Assembly (NCBI RefSeq): GCF_051014685.1
Contig: NW_027478883.1
Coordinates: 310,001 to 374,000, forward strand
Direction: 5' to 3'
Length of the DNA stretch: 64,000 bases
Source of the DNA: Ptiloglossa arizonensis
Taxonomy: Eukaryota; Arthropoda; Insecta; Hymenoptera; Colletidae
The position numbers were made by a program, and so were the translations under genes. Positions 37,801-52,164 of this stretch are shown here, one piece after another. The stretch's first letter is position 1. Each line of letters begins with the position of its first letter. The notes beneath the pieces are model-generated. The model worked only from the letters and a program-made list of their open reading frames with translations. It ran no database searches and was not told the origin of the DNA.

Positions 37801-40088
37801 TCCAAACTGCCATATCTCGCGAACGGATGGACCAATCCAAAAAATTTCTGTTGCATCTGAAAGTAGTAACTCGCCCGATTACAACGGTATGTGTTCTTTT
37901 CCCCTAGGCCGTGGTAGCTATTCGTTTCGAGCATCAGAACTGCGAAAATATTGAGTTTCTCAAGCGTTTCTTACCTCCAAACTGCCATATCTCGCGAACG
38001 GGTTGACCAATCCGCAAAATTTCTGTTGCATCTGAAAGTAGAAACTCGCCCGATTACGACGGTATGCGTACTTTTCCCCTAGGCCGTTCTAGTTATGCTT
38101 GTCGAGCATCAGAACTGCGAAAATTTTGAGTTTCTCAAGCGTTTCTTACCTCCAAACTGCCATATCTCGCGAACGGATTGACCAATCCGCAAAATTTCTG
38201 CTGCATCTGAAAGTAGAAACTCGCCCGATTACAACGGTATGCGTACTTCTCCCCTAGGCCGTTCTGGTTATTCGTTTCGAGCATCAGAACTGCGAAAATT
38301 TTGAGTTTCTCAAGCGTTTCTTACCTCCAAACTGCCATATCTCGCGAACGGATTGACCAATCCGCAAAATTTCTGTTGCGTCTGAAAGTAGAAACTCGCC
38401 GAAATACAACGGTATGTGTACTTTTCCCCTAGGCCATTCTAGTTATTCGTTTCGAGCATCAAAACTGCGAAAATTTTGAGTTTCTCAAGCGTGTCTTACC
38501 TCCAAACTGCCATATCTCGCGAACGGATTCACCAATCCGCAAAATTTCTGTTGCATCTGAAAGTAGAAACTCGCCCGATTACAACGGTATGCGTACTTTT
38601 CCCCTAGGCCGTTCTAGTTTTTCGTTGCGAGCATCAGAACTGCGAAAATTTTGAGTTTCTCAAGGGTTTCTTACCTCCAAACTGTCATATCTCGCGAACG
38701 GATTGACCAATCCGCAAAATTTCTGTTGCATCTGAAAGTAGAAACTCGCCCAATTACAACGGTATGTGTAGTTTTCCCCTAGGCCGTTCTAGTTCTTCGT
38801 CTCGAGCATCAGAACTGCGAAAATTTTGAGCTTTTCAAGCGTTTCTTACCTCCAAACTGCCATATCTCGCGAACGGATTGACCAATCCGCAAAATTTCTG
38901 TTGCATCTGATAGTAGAAACTCGCCCGATTACAACGGTATGTGTAGTTTTCCCCTAGGCCGTTCTAGTTATTCGTTTCGAGCATTAGAACTGTGAAAATT
39001 TTGAGTTTCTCAAGCGTTTCTTACCTCCAAACTGCCATATCTCGCGAACGGATTGACCAATCCGCAAAATTTCTGTTGCATCTGAAAGTAGAAACTCGCC
39101 CGATTACAACGGTATGCGTACTTTTCCCCTAGGCCGTTCTAGTTATGCTTGTCGAGCATCAGAACTGCAAAAATTTTGAGTTTCTCAAGCGTTTCTTACC
39201 TCCAAACTGCCATATCTCGCGAACGGATTGACGAATCCGCAAAATTTCTTTTGCACCAGAAAGTAGGAACTCGCCCGATTACAACGGTATGCGTACTTTT
39301 CCCCTAGGCCGTTCTAGTTATTCATTTCGAGCATCAGAACTGCGAAAATTTTGAGTTTCTCAAGCGTTTCTTACCTCCAAACTGCCATATCTCGCGAACG
39401 GATTGACTAGTCCGCAAAACTTCTGTTGCATCTGAAAGTAGAAACTCGCCCGATAACAAGGGTATGTGTACTTTTCCCCTAGGCCGTACTAGTTACTCGT
39501 TTCGAGCATCAGAACTGCGGAGATATTGAGTTTCTCAAGCGTTTCTTACTTCCAAACTGCCATATCTCGCGAACGGATGGACCAATCCGCATAATTTCTG
39601 TTGCATCTGAAAGTAGAAACTCGCCCGATTACAACGGTATACGTACTTTTCCCCTAGGCCGTTCTAGTTATGCTTGTCGAGCATCAGAAATGCGAAAATT
39701 TTGAGTTTCTCAAGCGTTTCTTACTTCCAAACTGCCATATCTCGCGAACGGATTGACCGATCCGCAAAATTTCTGTTGCGTCTGAAAGTAGAAACTCGCC
39801 GAAATACAACGGTATGTGTACGTTTCCCCTAGGCCATTCTAGTTATTCGTTTCGAGCATCAAAACTGCGAAAATTTTGAGTTTCTCAAGCGTTTCTTACC
39901 TCCAAACTGCCATATCTCGCGAACGGATTCACCAATCCGCAAAATTTCTGTTGCATCTGAAAGTAGAAACTCGCCCGATTACAACGGTATGTGTTCTTTT
40001 CCCCTAGGCCGTTCTAGTTATTCGTTGCGAGCATCAGAACTGCGAAAATTTTGAGTTTCTCAAGGGTTTCTTACCTCCAAACTGTCAT
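31831..40088 (+). repeat. Diverse satellite stretch without a clean short-period HOR
   Basis: About 47 monomers of mixed type. New variant classes first appear here: GATGGACCAATCCGCATAAT (from 32,924), GACCGATCC with GCGTCTG and CGCCGAAATAC (33,088 onward), ATTCACC (35,538), and GACTAGTCC with GATAACAAGGG and GTACTAGTTACTCG (35,363). The latter recurs at 39,389, and its neighbours GACCGATCC and ATTCACC recur in part, giving a decayed 23-monomer (4,026-bp) period. One base is lost near 33,811 and gained near 33,961. I saw nothing here other than satellite. Confidence 0.8.
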
Positions 40089-43000
40089 ATCTCGCGAACG
40101 GATTGACCAATCCGCAAAATTTCTGTTGCATCTGAAAGTAGAAACTCGCCCGATTACAACGGTATGTGTACTTTTCCCCTAGGCCACTCTAGTTATTCGT
40201 TTGGAGCATCAGAAATGCGAAAATTTTGAGTTTCTCAAGCGTATCTTACCTCCAAACTGCCATATCTCGCGAACGGATTGACCAATCCGCAAAATTTCTG
40301 TTGCATCTGATAGTAGAAACTCGCCCGATTACAACGGTATGTGTAGTTTTCCCCTAGGCCGTTCTAGTTATTCGTTTCGAGCATTAGAACTGCGAAAATT
40401 TTGAGTTTCTCAAGCGTTTCTTACCTCCAAACTGCCATATCTCGCGAACGGATTGACCAATCCGCAACATTTCTGTTGCATCTGAAAGTAGAAACTCGCC
40501 CGATTACAACGGTATACGTACTTTTCCCCTAGGCCGCTCTAGTTATTCGTTTGGAGCATCAGACCTGCGAAAATTTTGAGTTTCTCAAGCGTTTCTTACC
40601 TACAAACTGCCACATCTCGCGAACGGATTGACCAATCCGCAAAATTTCTTTTGTATCTGAAAGTAGAAACTCGCCCAATTACAACGGTATGTGTACTTCT
40701 CCCCTAGGCCGTTCTGGTTATTCGTTTCGAGCATCAGAACTGCGAAAATTTTGAGTTGCTCAAGCGTTTCTTACCTACAAACTGCCACATCTCGCGAACG
40801 GATTGACCAATCCGCAAAATTTCTTTTGTATCTGAAAGTAGAAACTCGCCCAATTACAACGGTATGTCTACTTCTCCCCTAGGCCGTTCTGGTTATTCGT
40901 TTCGAGCATCAGAACTACGAAAATTTTGAGTTGCTCAAGCGTTTCTTACCTCCAAACTGCCATATCTCGCGAAAGGATTGACCAATCCGCAAAATTTCTG
41001 TTGCATCTGAAAGTAGTAACTCGCCCGATTACAACGGTATGCGTTCTTTTCCCCTAGGCCGTGGTAGTTATTCGTTTCGAGCATCAGAACTGCGAAAATT
41101 TTGAGTTTCTCAAGCGTTTCTTACCTCCAAACTGCCATATCTCGCGAACGGATTGACCAATCCGCAAAATTTCTGTTGCATCTTATAGTAGAAACTCGCC
41201 CGATTACAACGGTATGCGTACTTTCCCCCTAGGCCGTTCTAGTTACTCATTTCGAGCATCAGAACTGCGAAAATTTTGAGTTTCTCAAGCGTTTCTTACC
41301 TCCAAACTGCCATATCTCGCGAACGGATTGACGAATCCGCAAAATTTCTTTTGCACCAGAAAGCAGGAACTCGCCCGATTACAACGGTATGCGTACTTTT
41401 CCCCTAGGCCGTTCTAGTTATTCATTTCGAGCATCAGAACTGCGAAAATTTTGAGTTTCTCAAGCGTTTCTTACCTCCAAACTGCCATATCTCGCGAACG
41501 GATTGACCGATCCGCAAAATTTCTGTTGCGTCTGAAAGTAGTAACTCGCCCGATTACAACGGTATGTGTTCTTTTCCCCTAGGCCGTTCTAGTTATTCGT
41601 TGCGAGCATCAGAACTGCGAAAATTTTGAGTTTCTCAAGGGTTTCTTACCTCCAAACTGTCATATCTCGCGAACGGATTGACCAATCCGCAAAATTTCTG
41701 TTGCATCTGAAAGTAGAAACTCGCCCGATTACAACGGTATGTGTACTTTTCTCCTAGGCCACTCTAGTTATTCGTTTCGAGCATCAGAACTGCGAAAATT
41801 TTGAGTTTCTCAAGCGTATCTTACCTCCAAACTGCCATATCTCGCGAACGGATTGACCAATCCGCAAAATTTCTGTTGCATCTGATAGTAGAAACTCGCC
41901 CGATTACAACGGTATGTGTAGTTTTCCCCTAGGCCGTTCTAGTTATTCGTTTCGAGCATTAGAACTGCGAAAATTTTGAGTTTGTCAAGCGTTTCTTACC
42001 TCCAAACTGCCATATCTCGCGAACGGATTGACCAATCCGCAACATTTCTGTTGCATCTGAAAGTAGAAACTCGCCCGATTACAACGGTATACGTACTTTT
42101 CCCCTAGGCCGCTCTAGTTATTCGTTTGGAGCATCAGACCTGCGAAAATTTTGAGTTTCTCAAGCGTTTCTTACCTACAAACTGCCACATCTCGCGAACG
42201 GATTGACCAATCCGCAAAATTTCTTTTGTATCTGAAAGTAGAAACTCGCCCAATTACAACGGTATGTGTACTTCTCCCCTAGGCCGTTCTGGTTATTCGT
42301 TTCGAGCATCAGAACTGCGAAAATTTTGAGTTGCTCAAGCGTTTCTTACCTACAAACTGCCACATCTCGCGAACGGATTGACCAATCCGCAAAATTTCTT
42401 TTGTATCTGAAAGTAGAAACTCGCCCAATTACAACGGTATGTCTACTTCTCCCCTAGGCCGTTCTGGTTATTCGTTTCGAGCATCAGAACTACGAAAATT
42501 TTAAGTTGCTCAAGCGTTTCTTACCTCCAAACTGCCATATCTCGCGAAAGGATTGACCAATCCTCAAAATTTCTGTTGCATCTGAAAGTAGTAACTCGCC
42601 CGATTACAACGGTATGTGTTCTTTTCCCCTAGGCCGTGGTAGTTATTCGTTTCGAGCATCAGAACTGCGAAAATTTTGAGTTTCTCAAGCGTTTCTTACC
42701 TCCAAACTGCCATATCTCGCGAACGGATTGACCGATCCGCAAAATTTCTGTTGCGTCTGAAAGTAGTAACTCGCCCGATTACAACGGTATGTGTTCTTTT
42801 CCCCTAGGCCGTTCTAGTTATTCGTTGCGAGCATCAGAACTGCGAAAATTTTGAGTTTCTCAAGGGTTTCTTACCTCCAAACTGTCATATCTCGCGAACG
42901 GATTGACCAATCCGCAAAATTTCTGTTGCATCTGAAAGTAGAAACTCGCCCGATTACAACGGTATGTGTACTTTTCTCCTAGGCCACTCTAGTTATTCGT

Positions 43001-44113
43001 TTCGAGCATCAGAACTGCGAAAATTTTGAGTTTCTCAAGCGTATCTTACCTCCAAACTGCCATATCTCGCGAACGGATTGACCAATCCGCAAAATTTCTG
43101 TTGCATCTGATAGTAGAAACTCGCCCGATTACAACGGTATGTGTAGTTTTCCCCTAGGCCGTTCTAGTTATTCGTTTCGAGCATTAGAACTGCGAAAATT
43201 TTGAGTTTGTCAAGCGTTTCTTACCTCCAAACTGCCATATCTCGCGAACGGATTGACCAATCCGCAACATTTCTGTTGCATCTGAAAGTAGAAACTCGCC
43301 CGATTACAACGGTATACGTACTTTTCCCCTAGGCCGCTCTAGTTATTCGTTTGGAGCATCAGACCTGCGAAAATTTTGAGTTTCTCAAGCGTTTCTTACC
43401 TACAAACTGCCACATCTCGCGAACGGATTGACCAATCCGCAAAATTTCTTTTGTATCTGAAAGTAGAAACTCGCCCAATTACAACGGTATGTGTACTTCT
43501 CCCCTAGGCCGTTCTGGTTATTCGTTTCGAGCATCAGAACTGCGAAAATTTTGAGTTGCTCAAGCGTTTCTTACCTACAAACTGCCACATCTCGCGAACG
43601 GATTGACCAATCCGCAAAATTTCTTTTGTATCTGAAAGTAGAAACTCGCCCAATTACAACGGTATGTCTACTTCTCCCCTAGGCCGTTCTGGTTATTCGT
43701 TTCGAGCATCAGAACTACGAAAATTTTAAGTTGCTCAAGCGTTTCTTACCTCCAAACTGCCATATCTCGCGAAAGGATTGACCAATCCTCAAAATTTCTG
43801 TTGCATCTGAAAGTAGTAACTCGCCCGATTACAACGGTATGTGTTCTTTTCCCCTAGGCCGTGGTAGTTATTCGTTTCGAGCATCAGAACTGCGAAAATT
43901 TTGAGTTTCTCAAGCGTTTCTTACCTCCAAACTGCCATATCTCGCGAACGGATTGACCAATCCGCAAAATTTCTGTTGCATCTTATAGTAGAAACTCGCC
44001 CGATTACAACGGTATGCGTACTTTTCCCCTAGGCCGTTCTAGTTATTCATTTCGAGCATCAGAACTGCGAAAATTTTGAGTTTCTCAAGCGTTTCTTACC
44101 TCCAAACTGCCAT
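40089..44113 (+). repeat. Related tandem HORs of 9 and 7 monomers (1,575 and 1,225 bp)
   Basis: Three related copies start at 40,089, 41,664 and 42,889. Anchors: ACTGTCATATC; GATAGTAG; GCAACATTTC (40,461; 42,036; 43,261); two CTTTTGTATCTG units with ACTTCTCCCC and TTCTGGTTA; ACTACGAAAATT; and GAAAGGATTG with GTGGTAG. The first copy has two extra monomers (CTTATAGTAG and CACCAG units, 41,139-41,488) absent from the second, which accounts for 1,575 against 1,225 bp. The third regains a CTTATAGTAG unit at 43,939. Confidence 0.88.
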
Positions 44114-46738
44114 ATCTCGCGAACGGATTGACTAGTCCGCAAAATTTCTGTTGCATCTGAAAGTAGAAACTCGCCCGATAACAAGGGTATGTGTACTTTG
44201 CCCCTAGGCCGTACTAGTTACTCGTTTCGATCATCAGAACTGCGGAAATATTGAGTTTCTCAAGCGTTTCTTACTTCCAAACTGTCATATCTCGCGAACG
44301 GATGGACCAATCCGCATAATTTCTGTTGCATCTGAAAGTAGAAACTCGCCCGATTACGACGGTATGCGTACTTTTCCCCTAGGCCGTTCTAGTTATGCTT
44401 GTCGAGCATCAGAACTGCGAAAATTTTGAGTTTCTCAAGCGTTTCTTACCTCCAAACTGCCATATCTCGCGAACGGATTGACCAATCCGCAAAATTTCTG
44501 TTGCATCTGAAAGTAGAAACTCGCCCGATTACAACGGTATGCGTACATTTCTCCTAGGCCGTTCTAGTTATTCGTTGCGAGCATCAGAACTGCGAAAATT
44601 TTGAGTTTCTCAAGCGTTTCTTACATCCAAACTGCCACATCTCGCGAACGGATTGACCAATCCGCAAAATTTCTGTTGCATCTGAAAGTAGAAACTCGCC
44701 CAAATACAACGGTATGTGTAGTTTTCCCCTAGGCCATTCTAGTTATTCGTTTCGAGCATCAAAACTGCGAAAATTTTGAGTTTCTCAAGCGTTTCTTACC
44801 TCCAAACTGCCATATCTCGCGAACGGATGGACCAATCCGCATAATTTCTGTTGCATCTGATAGTAGAAACTCGCCCGATTACAACGGTATGTGTAGTTTT
44901 CCCCTAGGCCGTTCTAGTTATTCGTTTCGAGCATTAGAACTGCGAAAATTTTGAGTTTCTCAAGCGTTTCTTACATCCAAACTGCCATATCTCGCGAACG
45001 GATTGACCAATCCGCAAAATTTCTTTTGTATCTGAAAGTAGAAACTCGCCCATTTACAACGGTATGTGTACTTCTCCCCTAGGCCGTTCTGGTTATTCGT
45101 TTCGAGCATCAGAACTGCGAAAATTTTGAGTTGCTCAAGCGTTTCTTACCTACAAACTGCCACATCTCGCGAACGGATTGACCAATCCGCAAAATTTCTT
45201 TTGTATCTGAAAGTAGAAACTCGCCCAATTACAACGGTATGTCTACTTCTCCCCTAGGCCGTTCTGGTTATTCGTTTCGAGCATCAGAACTACGAAAATT
45301 TTGAGTTGCTCAAGCGTTTCTTACCTCCAAACTGCCATATCTCGCGAAAGGATTGACCAATCCGCAAAATTTCTGTTGCATCTGAAAGTAGTAACTCGCA
45401 CGATTACAACGGTATGTGTTCTTTTCCCCTAGGCCGTGGTAGTTATTCGTTTCGAGCATCAGAACTGCGAAAATTTTGAGTTTCTCAAGCGTTTCTTACC
45501 TCCAAACTGCCATATCTCGCGAACGGATTGACCAATCCGCAAAATTTCTGTTGCATCTTATAGTAGAAACCCGCCCGATTACAACGGTATGTGTAGTTTT
45601 CCCCTAGGCCGTTCTAGTTATTCGTTTCGAGCATCAGAACTGCGAAAATTTTGAGTTTCTCAAGCGTTTCTTACCTCCAAACTGCCATATCTCGCGAACG
45701 GATTGACCAATCCGCAAAATTTCTGCTGCATCTGAAAGTAGAAACTCGCCCGATTACAACGGTATGCGTACTTTTCCCCTAGGCCGTTCTAGTTATTCAT
45801 TTCGAGCATCAGAACTGCGAAAATTTTGAGTTTCTCAAGCGTTTCTTACCTCCAAACTGCCATATCTCGCGAACGGATTGACTAGTCCGCAAAATTTCTG
45901 TTGCATCTGAAAGTAGAAACTCGCCCGATAACAAGGGTATGTGTACTTTGCCCCTAGGCCGTACTAGTTACTCGTTTCGATCATCAGAACTGCGGAAATA
46001 TTGAGTTTCTCAAGCGTTTCTTACTTCCAAACTGCCATATCTCGCGAACGGATGGACCAATCCGCATAATTTCTGTTGCATCTGAAAGTAGAAACTCGCC
46101 CGATTACGACGGTATGCGTACTTTTCCCCTAGGCCGTTCTAGTTATGCTTGTCGAGCATCAGAACTGCGAAAATTTTGAGTTTCTCAAGCGTTTCTTACC
46201 TCCAAACTGCCATATCTCGCGAACGGATTGACCAATCCGCAAAATTTCTGTTGCATCTGAAAGTAGAAACTCGCCCGATTACAACGGTATGCGTACATTT
46301 CTCCTAGGCCGTTCTAGTTATTCGTTGCGAGCATCAGAACTGCGAAAATTTTGAGTTTCTCAAGCGTTTCTTACCTCCAAACTGCCACATCTCGCGAACG
46401 GATTGACCAATCCGCAAAATTTCTGTTGCATCTGAAAGTAGAAACTCGCCCAAATACAACGGTATGTGTAGTTTTCCCCTAGGCCATTCTAGTTATTCGT
46501 TTCGAGCATCAAAACTGCGAAAATTTTGAGTTTCTCAAGCGTTTCTTACCTCCAAACTGCCATATCTCGCGAACGGATGGACCAATCCGCATAATTTCTG
46601 TTGCATCTGAAAGTAGAAACTCGCCCGATTACGACGGTATGCGTACTTTTCCCCTAGGCCGTTCTAGTTATTCATTTCGAGCATCAGAACTGCGAAAAAT
46701 TTGAGTTTCTCAAGCGTTTCGTACCTCCAAACTGCCAT
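44114..46738 (+). repeat. 10-monomer HOR (1,750-bp period), partial second copy
   Basis: GACTAGTCC with ACTTTGCCCC, GTACTAG and TTTCGATCATC at 44,114 recurs at 45,864. It is followed in both by the GATGGACC/CATAAT unit, a GCGTACATTTCTCC unit, a CCAAATACAACGG unit and another GATGGACC unit. Between them, 44,989-45,513 instead matches 43,414-43,938 of the preceding block at 1,575 bp, so the block is a splice of two repeat histories. Confidence 0.82.
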
Positions 46739-49700
46739 ATCTCGCGAACGGATTGACTAGTCCGCAAAATTTCTGTTGCATCTGAAAGTAGAAACTCGCC
46801 CGATAACAAGGGTATGTGTACTTTTCCCCTAGGCCGTTCTAGTTATGCTTGTCGAGCATCAGAAATGCGAAAATTTTGAGTTTCTCAAGCGTTTCTTTCC
46901 TCCAAACTGCTATATCTCGCGAACGGATTGACCAATCCGCAAAATTTCTGTTGCATCTGAAAGTAGAATCTCGCCCAATTACAACGGTATGTGTAGTTTT
47001 CCCCTAGGCCGTTCTAGTTCTTCGTCTCGAGCATCAGAACTGCGAAAATTTGGAGTTTTTCAAGCGTTTCTTACCTCCAAACTGCCATATCTCGCGAACG
47101 GATTGACCAATACGCAAAATTTCTGTTGCATCTGATAGTAGAAACTCGCCCGATTACAACGGTATGTGTAGTTTTCCCCTAGGCCGTTCTAGTTATTCGT
47201 TTCGAGCATTAAAACTGTTAAAATTTTGAGTTTCTCAAGCGTTTCTTACCTCCAAACTGCCATATCTCGCGAACGGATTGACCAATCCGCAAAATTTCTG
47301 TTGCATCTGAAAGTAGAAACTCGCCCGATTACAACGGTATGCGTACTTTTCCCCTAGGCCGCTCTAGTTATTCGTTTGGAGCATCAGAACTGCGAAAATT
47401 TTGAGTTTCTCAAGCGTTTCTTACCTACAAACTGCCACATCTCGCGAACGGATTGACCAATCCGCAAAATTTCTTTTGTATCTGAAAGTAGAAACTCGCC
47501 CAATTACAACGGTATGTGTACTTCTCCCCTAGGCCGTTCTGGTTATTCGTTTCGAGCATCAGAACTGCGAAAATTTTGAGTTGCTCAAGCGTTTCTTACC
47601 TCCAAACTGCCATATCTCGCGAACGGATGGACCAATCCGCATAATTTCTGTTGCATCTGAAAGTAGAAACTCGCCCGGTTACAACGGTATGCGTACTTTT
47701 CCCCTAGGCCGTTCTAGTTATTCATTTCGAGCATCAGAACTGCGAAAATTTTGAGTTTCTCAAGCGTTTCTTACCTCCAAACTGCCATATCTCGCGAACG
47801 GATTGACCAATCCGCAAAATTTCTTTTGCACCAGAAAGTAGGAACTCGCCCGATTACAACGGTATGTGTAGTTTTCCCCTAGGCCGTTCTAGTTATTCAT
47901 TTCGAGCATCAGAACTGCGAAAAATTTGAGTTTCTCAAGCGTTTCGTACCTCCAAGCTGCCATATCTCGCGAACGGATTGACTAGTCCGCAAAATTTCTG
48001 TTGCATCTGAAAGTAGAAACTCGCCCGATAACAAGGGTATGTGTACTTTTCCCCTAGGCCGTTCTAGTTATGCTTGTCGAGCATCAGAACTGCAAATATT
48101 TTGAGTTTCTCAAGCGTTTCTTACCTCCAAACAGCCATATCTCGCGAACGGATTGACCAATCCGCAAAATTTCTGTTGCATCTGAAAGTAGAAACTCGCC
48201 CGATTACAACGGTATGCGTACTTTTCCCCTAGGCCGCTCTAGTTATTCGTTTGGAGCATCAGAACTGCGAAAATTTTGAGTTTCTCAAGCGTTTCTTACC
48301 TACAAACTGCCACATCTCGCGAACGGATTGACCAATCCGCAAAATTTCTTTTGTATCTGAAAGTAGAAACTCGCCCAATTACAACGGTATGTGTACTTCT
48401 CCCCTAGGCCGTTCTCGTTATTCGTTTCGAGCATCAGAACTGCGAAAATTTTGAGTTGCTCAAGCGTTTCTTACCTACAAACTGCCACATCTCGCGAACG
48501 GATTGACCAATCCGCAAAATTTCTTTTGTATCTGAAAGTAGAAACACGCCCAATTACAACGGTATGCGTACATTTCTCCTAGGCCGTTCTAGTTATTCGT
48601 TGCGAGCATCAGAACTGCGAAAATTTTGAGTTTCTCAAACGTTTCTTACCTCCAAACTGCCACATCTCGCGAACGGATTGACCAATCCTCAAAATTTCTG
48701 TTGCATCTGAATGTAGAAACTCGCCCAAATACAACGGTATGTGTAGTTTTCCCCTAGGCCATTCTAGTTATTCGTTTCGAGCATCAAAACTGCGAAAATT
48801 TTGTGTTTCTCAAGCGTTTCTTACCTCCAAACTGCCATATCTCGCGAACGGATGGACCAATCCGCATAATTTCTGTTGCATCTGTAAGTAGAAACTCGCC
48901 CGATTACAACGGTATGCGTACTTTTCCCCTAGGCCGTTCTAGTTATTCATTTCGAGCATCAGAACTGCGAAAATTTTGAGTTTCTCAAGCGTTTCTTACC
49001 TCCAAACTGCCATATCTCGCGAACGGATTGACCAATCCGCAAAATTTCTGCTGCATCTGATAGTAGAGACTCGCCCGATTACAACGGTATGTGTAGTTTT
49101 CCCCTAGGCCGTTCTAGTTATTCGTTTCGAGCATTAGAACTGTGAAAATTTTGAGTTTCTCAAGCGTTTCTTACCTCCAAACTGCCATTACCGCGCGAAC
49201 GGATTGACCAATCCGCAAAATTTCTGTTGCATCTGAAAGTAGAAACTCGCCCGATTACAACGGTATGCGTACTTTTCCCCTAGGCCGTTCTAGTTATGCT
49301 TGTCGAGCATCAGAACTGCAAAAATTTTGAGTTTCTCAAGCGTTTCTTACCTCCAAACAGCCATATCTCGCGAACGGATTGACCAATCCGCAAAATTTCT
49401 GTTGCATCTGAAAGTAGAAACTCGCCCGATTACAACAGTTTGTGTACTTTTCCCCTAGGCCACTCTAGTTATTCGTTTCGAGCATCAGAACTGCGAAAAT
49501 TTTGAGTTTCTCAAGCGTTTCTTACCTCCAAACTGCCATATCTCGCGAACGGATTGACCAATCCGCAAAATTTCTGTTGCATCTGATAGTAGAAACTCGC
49601 CCGATTACAACGGTATGTGTAGTTTTCCCCTAGGCCGTTCCAGTTATTCGTTTCGAGCATTAGAACTGCTAAAATTTTGAGTTTCTCAAGCGTTTATTAC

Positions 49701-52164
49701 CTCCAAACTGCCATATCTCGCGAACGGATTGACCAATCCGCAAAATTTCTGTTGCATCTGAAAGCAGAAACTCGCCCGATTACAACGGTATGCGTACTTT
49801 TCCCCTAGGCCGCTCTAGTTATTCGTTTGGAGTATCAGAACTGCGAAAATTTTGAGTTTCTCAAGCGTTTCTTACCTACAAACTGCCACATCTCGCGAAC
49901 GGATTGACCAATCCGCAAAATTTCTTTTGTATCTGAAAGTAGAAACTCGCCCAATTACAACGGTATGTGTACTTCTCCCCTAGGCCGTTCTGGTTATTCG
50001 TTTCGAGCATCAGAACTGCGAGAATTTTGAGTTGCTCAAGCGTTTCTTACCTACAAACTGCCACATCTCGCGAACGGATTGACCAATCCGCAAAATTTCT
50101 GTTGCATCTGAAAGTAGTAACTCGCCCGATTACAACGGTATGTGTTCTTTTCCCCTAGGCCGTGGTAGTTATTCGTTTCCAGCATCAGAACTGCGAAAAT
50201 TTTGAGTTTCTCAAGCGTTTCTTACCTCCAAACTGCCATATCTCGCGAACGGGTTGACCAATCCGCAAAATTTCTGTTGCATCTGAAAGTAGAAACTCGC
50301 CCGATTACGACGGTATGTGTACTTCTCCACTAGGCCGTTCTGGTTATTCGTTTCGAGCATCAGAACTGCGAAAATTTTGTGTTGCTCAAGCGTTTCTTAC
50401 CTCCAAACTGCCATATCTCGCGAACAGATGGACCAATCCGCATAATTTCTGTTGCATCTGAAAGTAGAAACTCGCCCGATTACAACGGTATGCGTACTTT
50501 TCCCCTAGGCCGTTCTAGTTATTCATTTCGAGCATCAGAACTGCGAAAATTTTGAGTTTCTTAAGCGTTTCTTACCTCCAAACTGCCATATCTCGCGAAC
50601 GCATTGACCAATCCGCAAAATTTCTGTTGCATCTGATAGTAGAAACTCGCCCGATTACAACGGTATGTGTAGTTTTCCCCTAGGCCGTTCTAGTTATTCG
50701 TTTCGAGCATTAGAACTGCTAAAATTTTGAGTTTCTCAAGCGTTTATTACCTCCAAACTGCCATATCTCGCGAACGGATTGACCAATACGCAAAATTTCT
50801 GTTGCATCTGAAAGTAGAAACTCGCCCGATTACAACAGTATGTGTACTTTTACCCTAGGCCACTCTAGTTATTCGTTTCGAGCATCAGAACTGTGAAAAT
50901 TTTGAGTTTCTCAAGCGTTTCTTACCTCCAAACTGCCATATCTCGCGAACGGATTGACCGATCCACAAAATTTCTGTTGCGTCTGAAAGTAGAACCTCGC
51001 CGAAATACAACGGTATGTGTACTTTTCCCCTAGGCCGTTCTTGTTATTCGTTTCGAGCATCAGAACTGCGAAAATTTTGAGTTTCTCAAGCGTTTCTTAC
51101 CTCCAAACTGCTATATCTCGCGAACGGATTGACCAATCCGCAAAATTTCTGCTGCATCTGAAAGTAGAAACTCGCCCGATTACACCGGTATTCGTACTTC
51201 TCCCCTAGGCCGTTCTGGTTATTCGTTTCGAGCATCAGAACTGCGAAAATTTTGAGTTGCTCAAGCGTTTCTTACGTACAAACTGCCACATCTCGCGAAC
51301 GGATTGACCAATCCGCAAAATTTCTGTTGCATCTGAAAGTAGAAACTCGCCCAATTACAACGGTATGTGTAGTTTTCCCCTAGGCCGTTCTAGTTCTTCG
51401 TCTCGAGCATCAGAACTGCGAAAATTTGGAGTTTTTCAAGCGTTTCTTACCTCCAAACTGCCATATCTCGCGAACGGATTGACCAATCCGCAAAATTTCT
51501 GTTGCATCTGATAGTAGAAACTCGCCCGATTACAACGGTATATGTACTTTTCCCCTAGGCCGTTCTAGTTATGCTTGTCGAGCATCAGAAATGCGAAAAT
51601 TTTGAGTTTCTCAAGCGTTTCTTACCTCCAAACTGCCATATCTCGCGAACGGATTGACCGATCCACAAAATTTCTGTTGCGTCTGAAAGTAGAACCTCGC
51701 CGAAATACAACGGTATGCGTACTTCTCCCCTAGGCCGTTCTGGTTATTCGTTTCGAGCATCAGAACTGCGAAAATTTTGAGTTGCTCAAGCGTTTCTTAC
51801 GTACAAACTGCCACATCTCGCGAACGGATTGACCAATCCGCAAAATTTCTGTTGCATCTGAAAGTAGATACTCGCCCAATTACAACGGTATGTGTAGTTT
51901 TCCCCTAGGCCGTTCTAGTTCTTCGTCTCGAGCATCAGAACTGCGAAAATTTGGAGTTTTTCAAGCGTTTCTTACCTCCAAACTGCCATATCTCGCGAAC
52001 GGATTGACCAATCCGCAAAATTTCTGTTGCATCTGAAAGTAGAAACTCGCCCGATTACAACGGTATGTGTACTTTTCCCCTAGGCCGTTCTAGTTCTTCG
52101 TCTCGAGCATCAGAACTGCGAAAATTTGGAGTTTTTCAAGCGTTTCTTACCTCCAAACTGCCAT
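46739..52164 (+). repeat. Mosaic satellite stretch with short partial duplications
   Basis: There is no long HOR, but several short echoes: GAAAAATTTGAG with TTTCGTACC followed by GACTAGTCC repeats at 1,225 bp (46,739 and 47,964); a TTGGAGC then CTTTTGTATC pair repeats at 875 bp (47,264 and 48,139); GACCGATCCAC/AACCTCGCCG repeats at 700 bp (50,940 and 51,640); and TTCTTCGTC/AAATTTGGAG repeats at 525 bp (51,290 and 51,815). A GCCATTACCGCGCG unit near 49,190 gains one base. Nothing but satellite is present. Confidence 0.8.
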
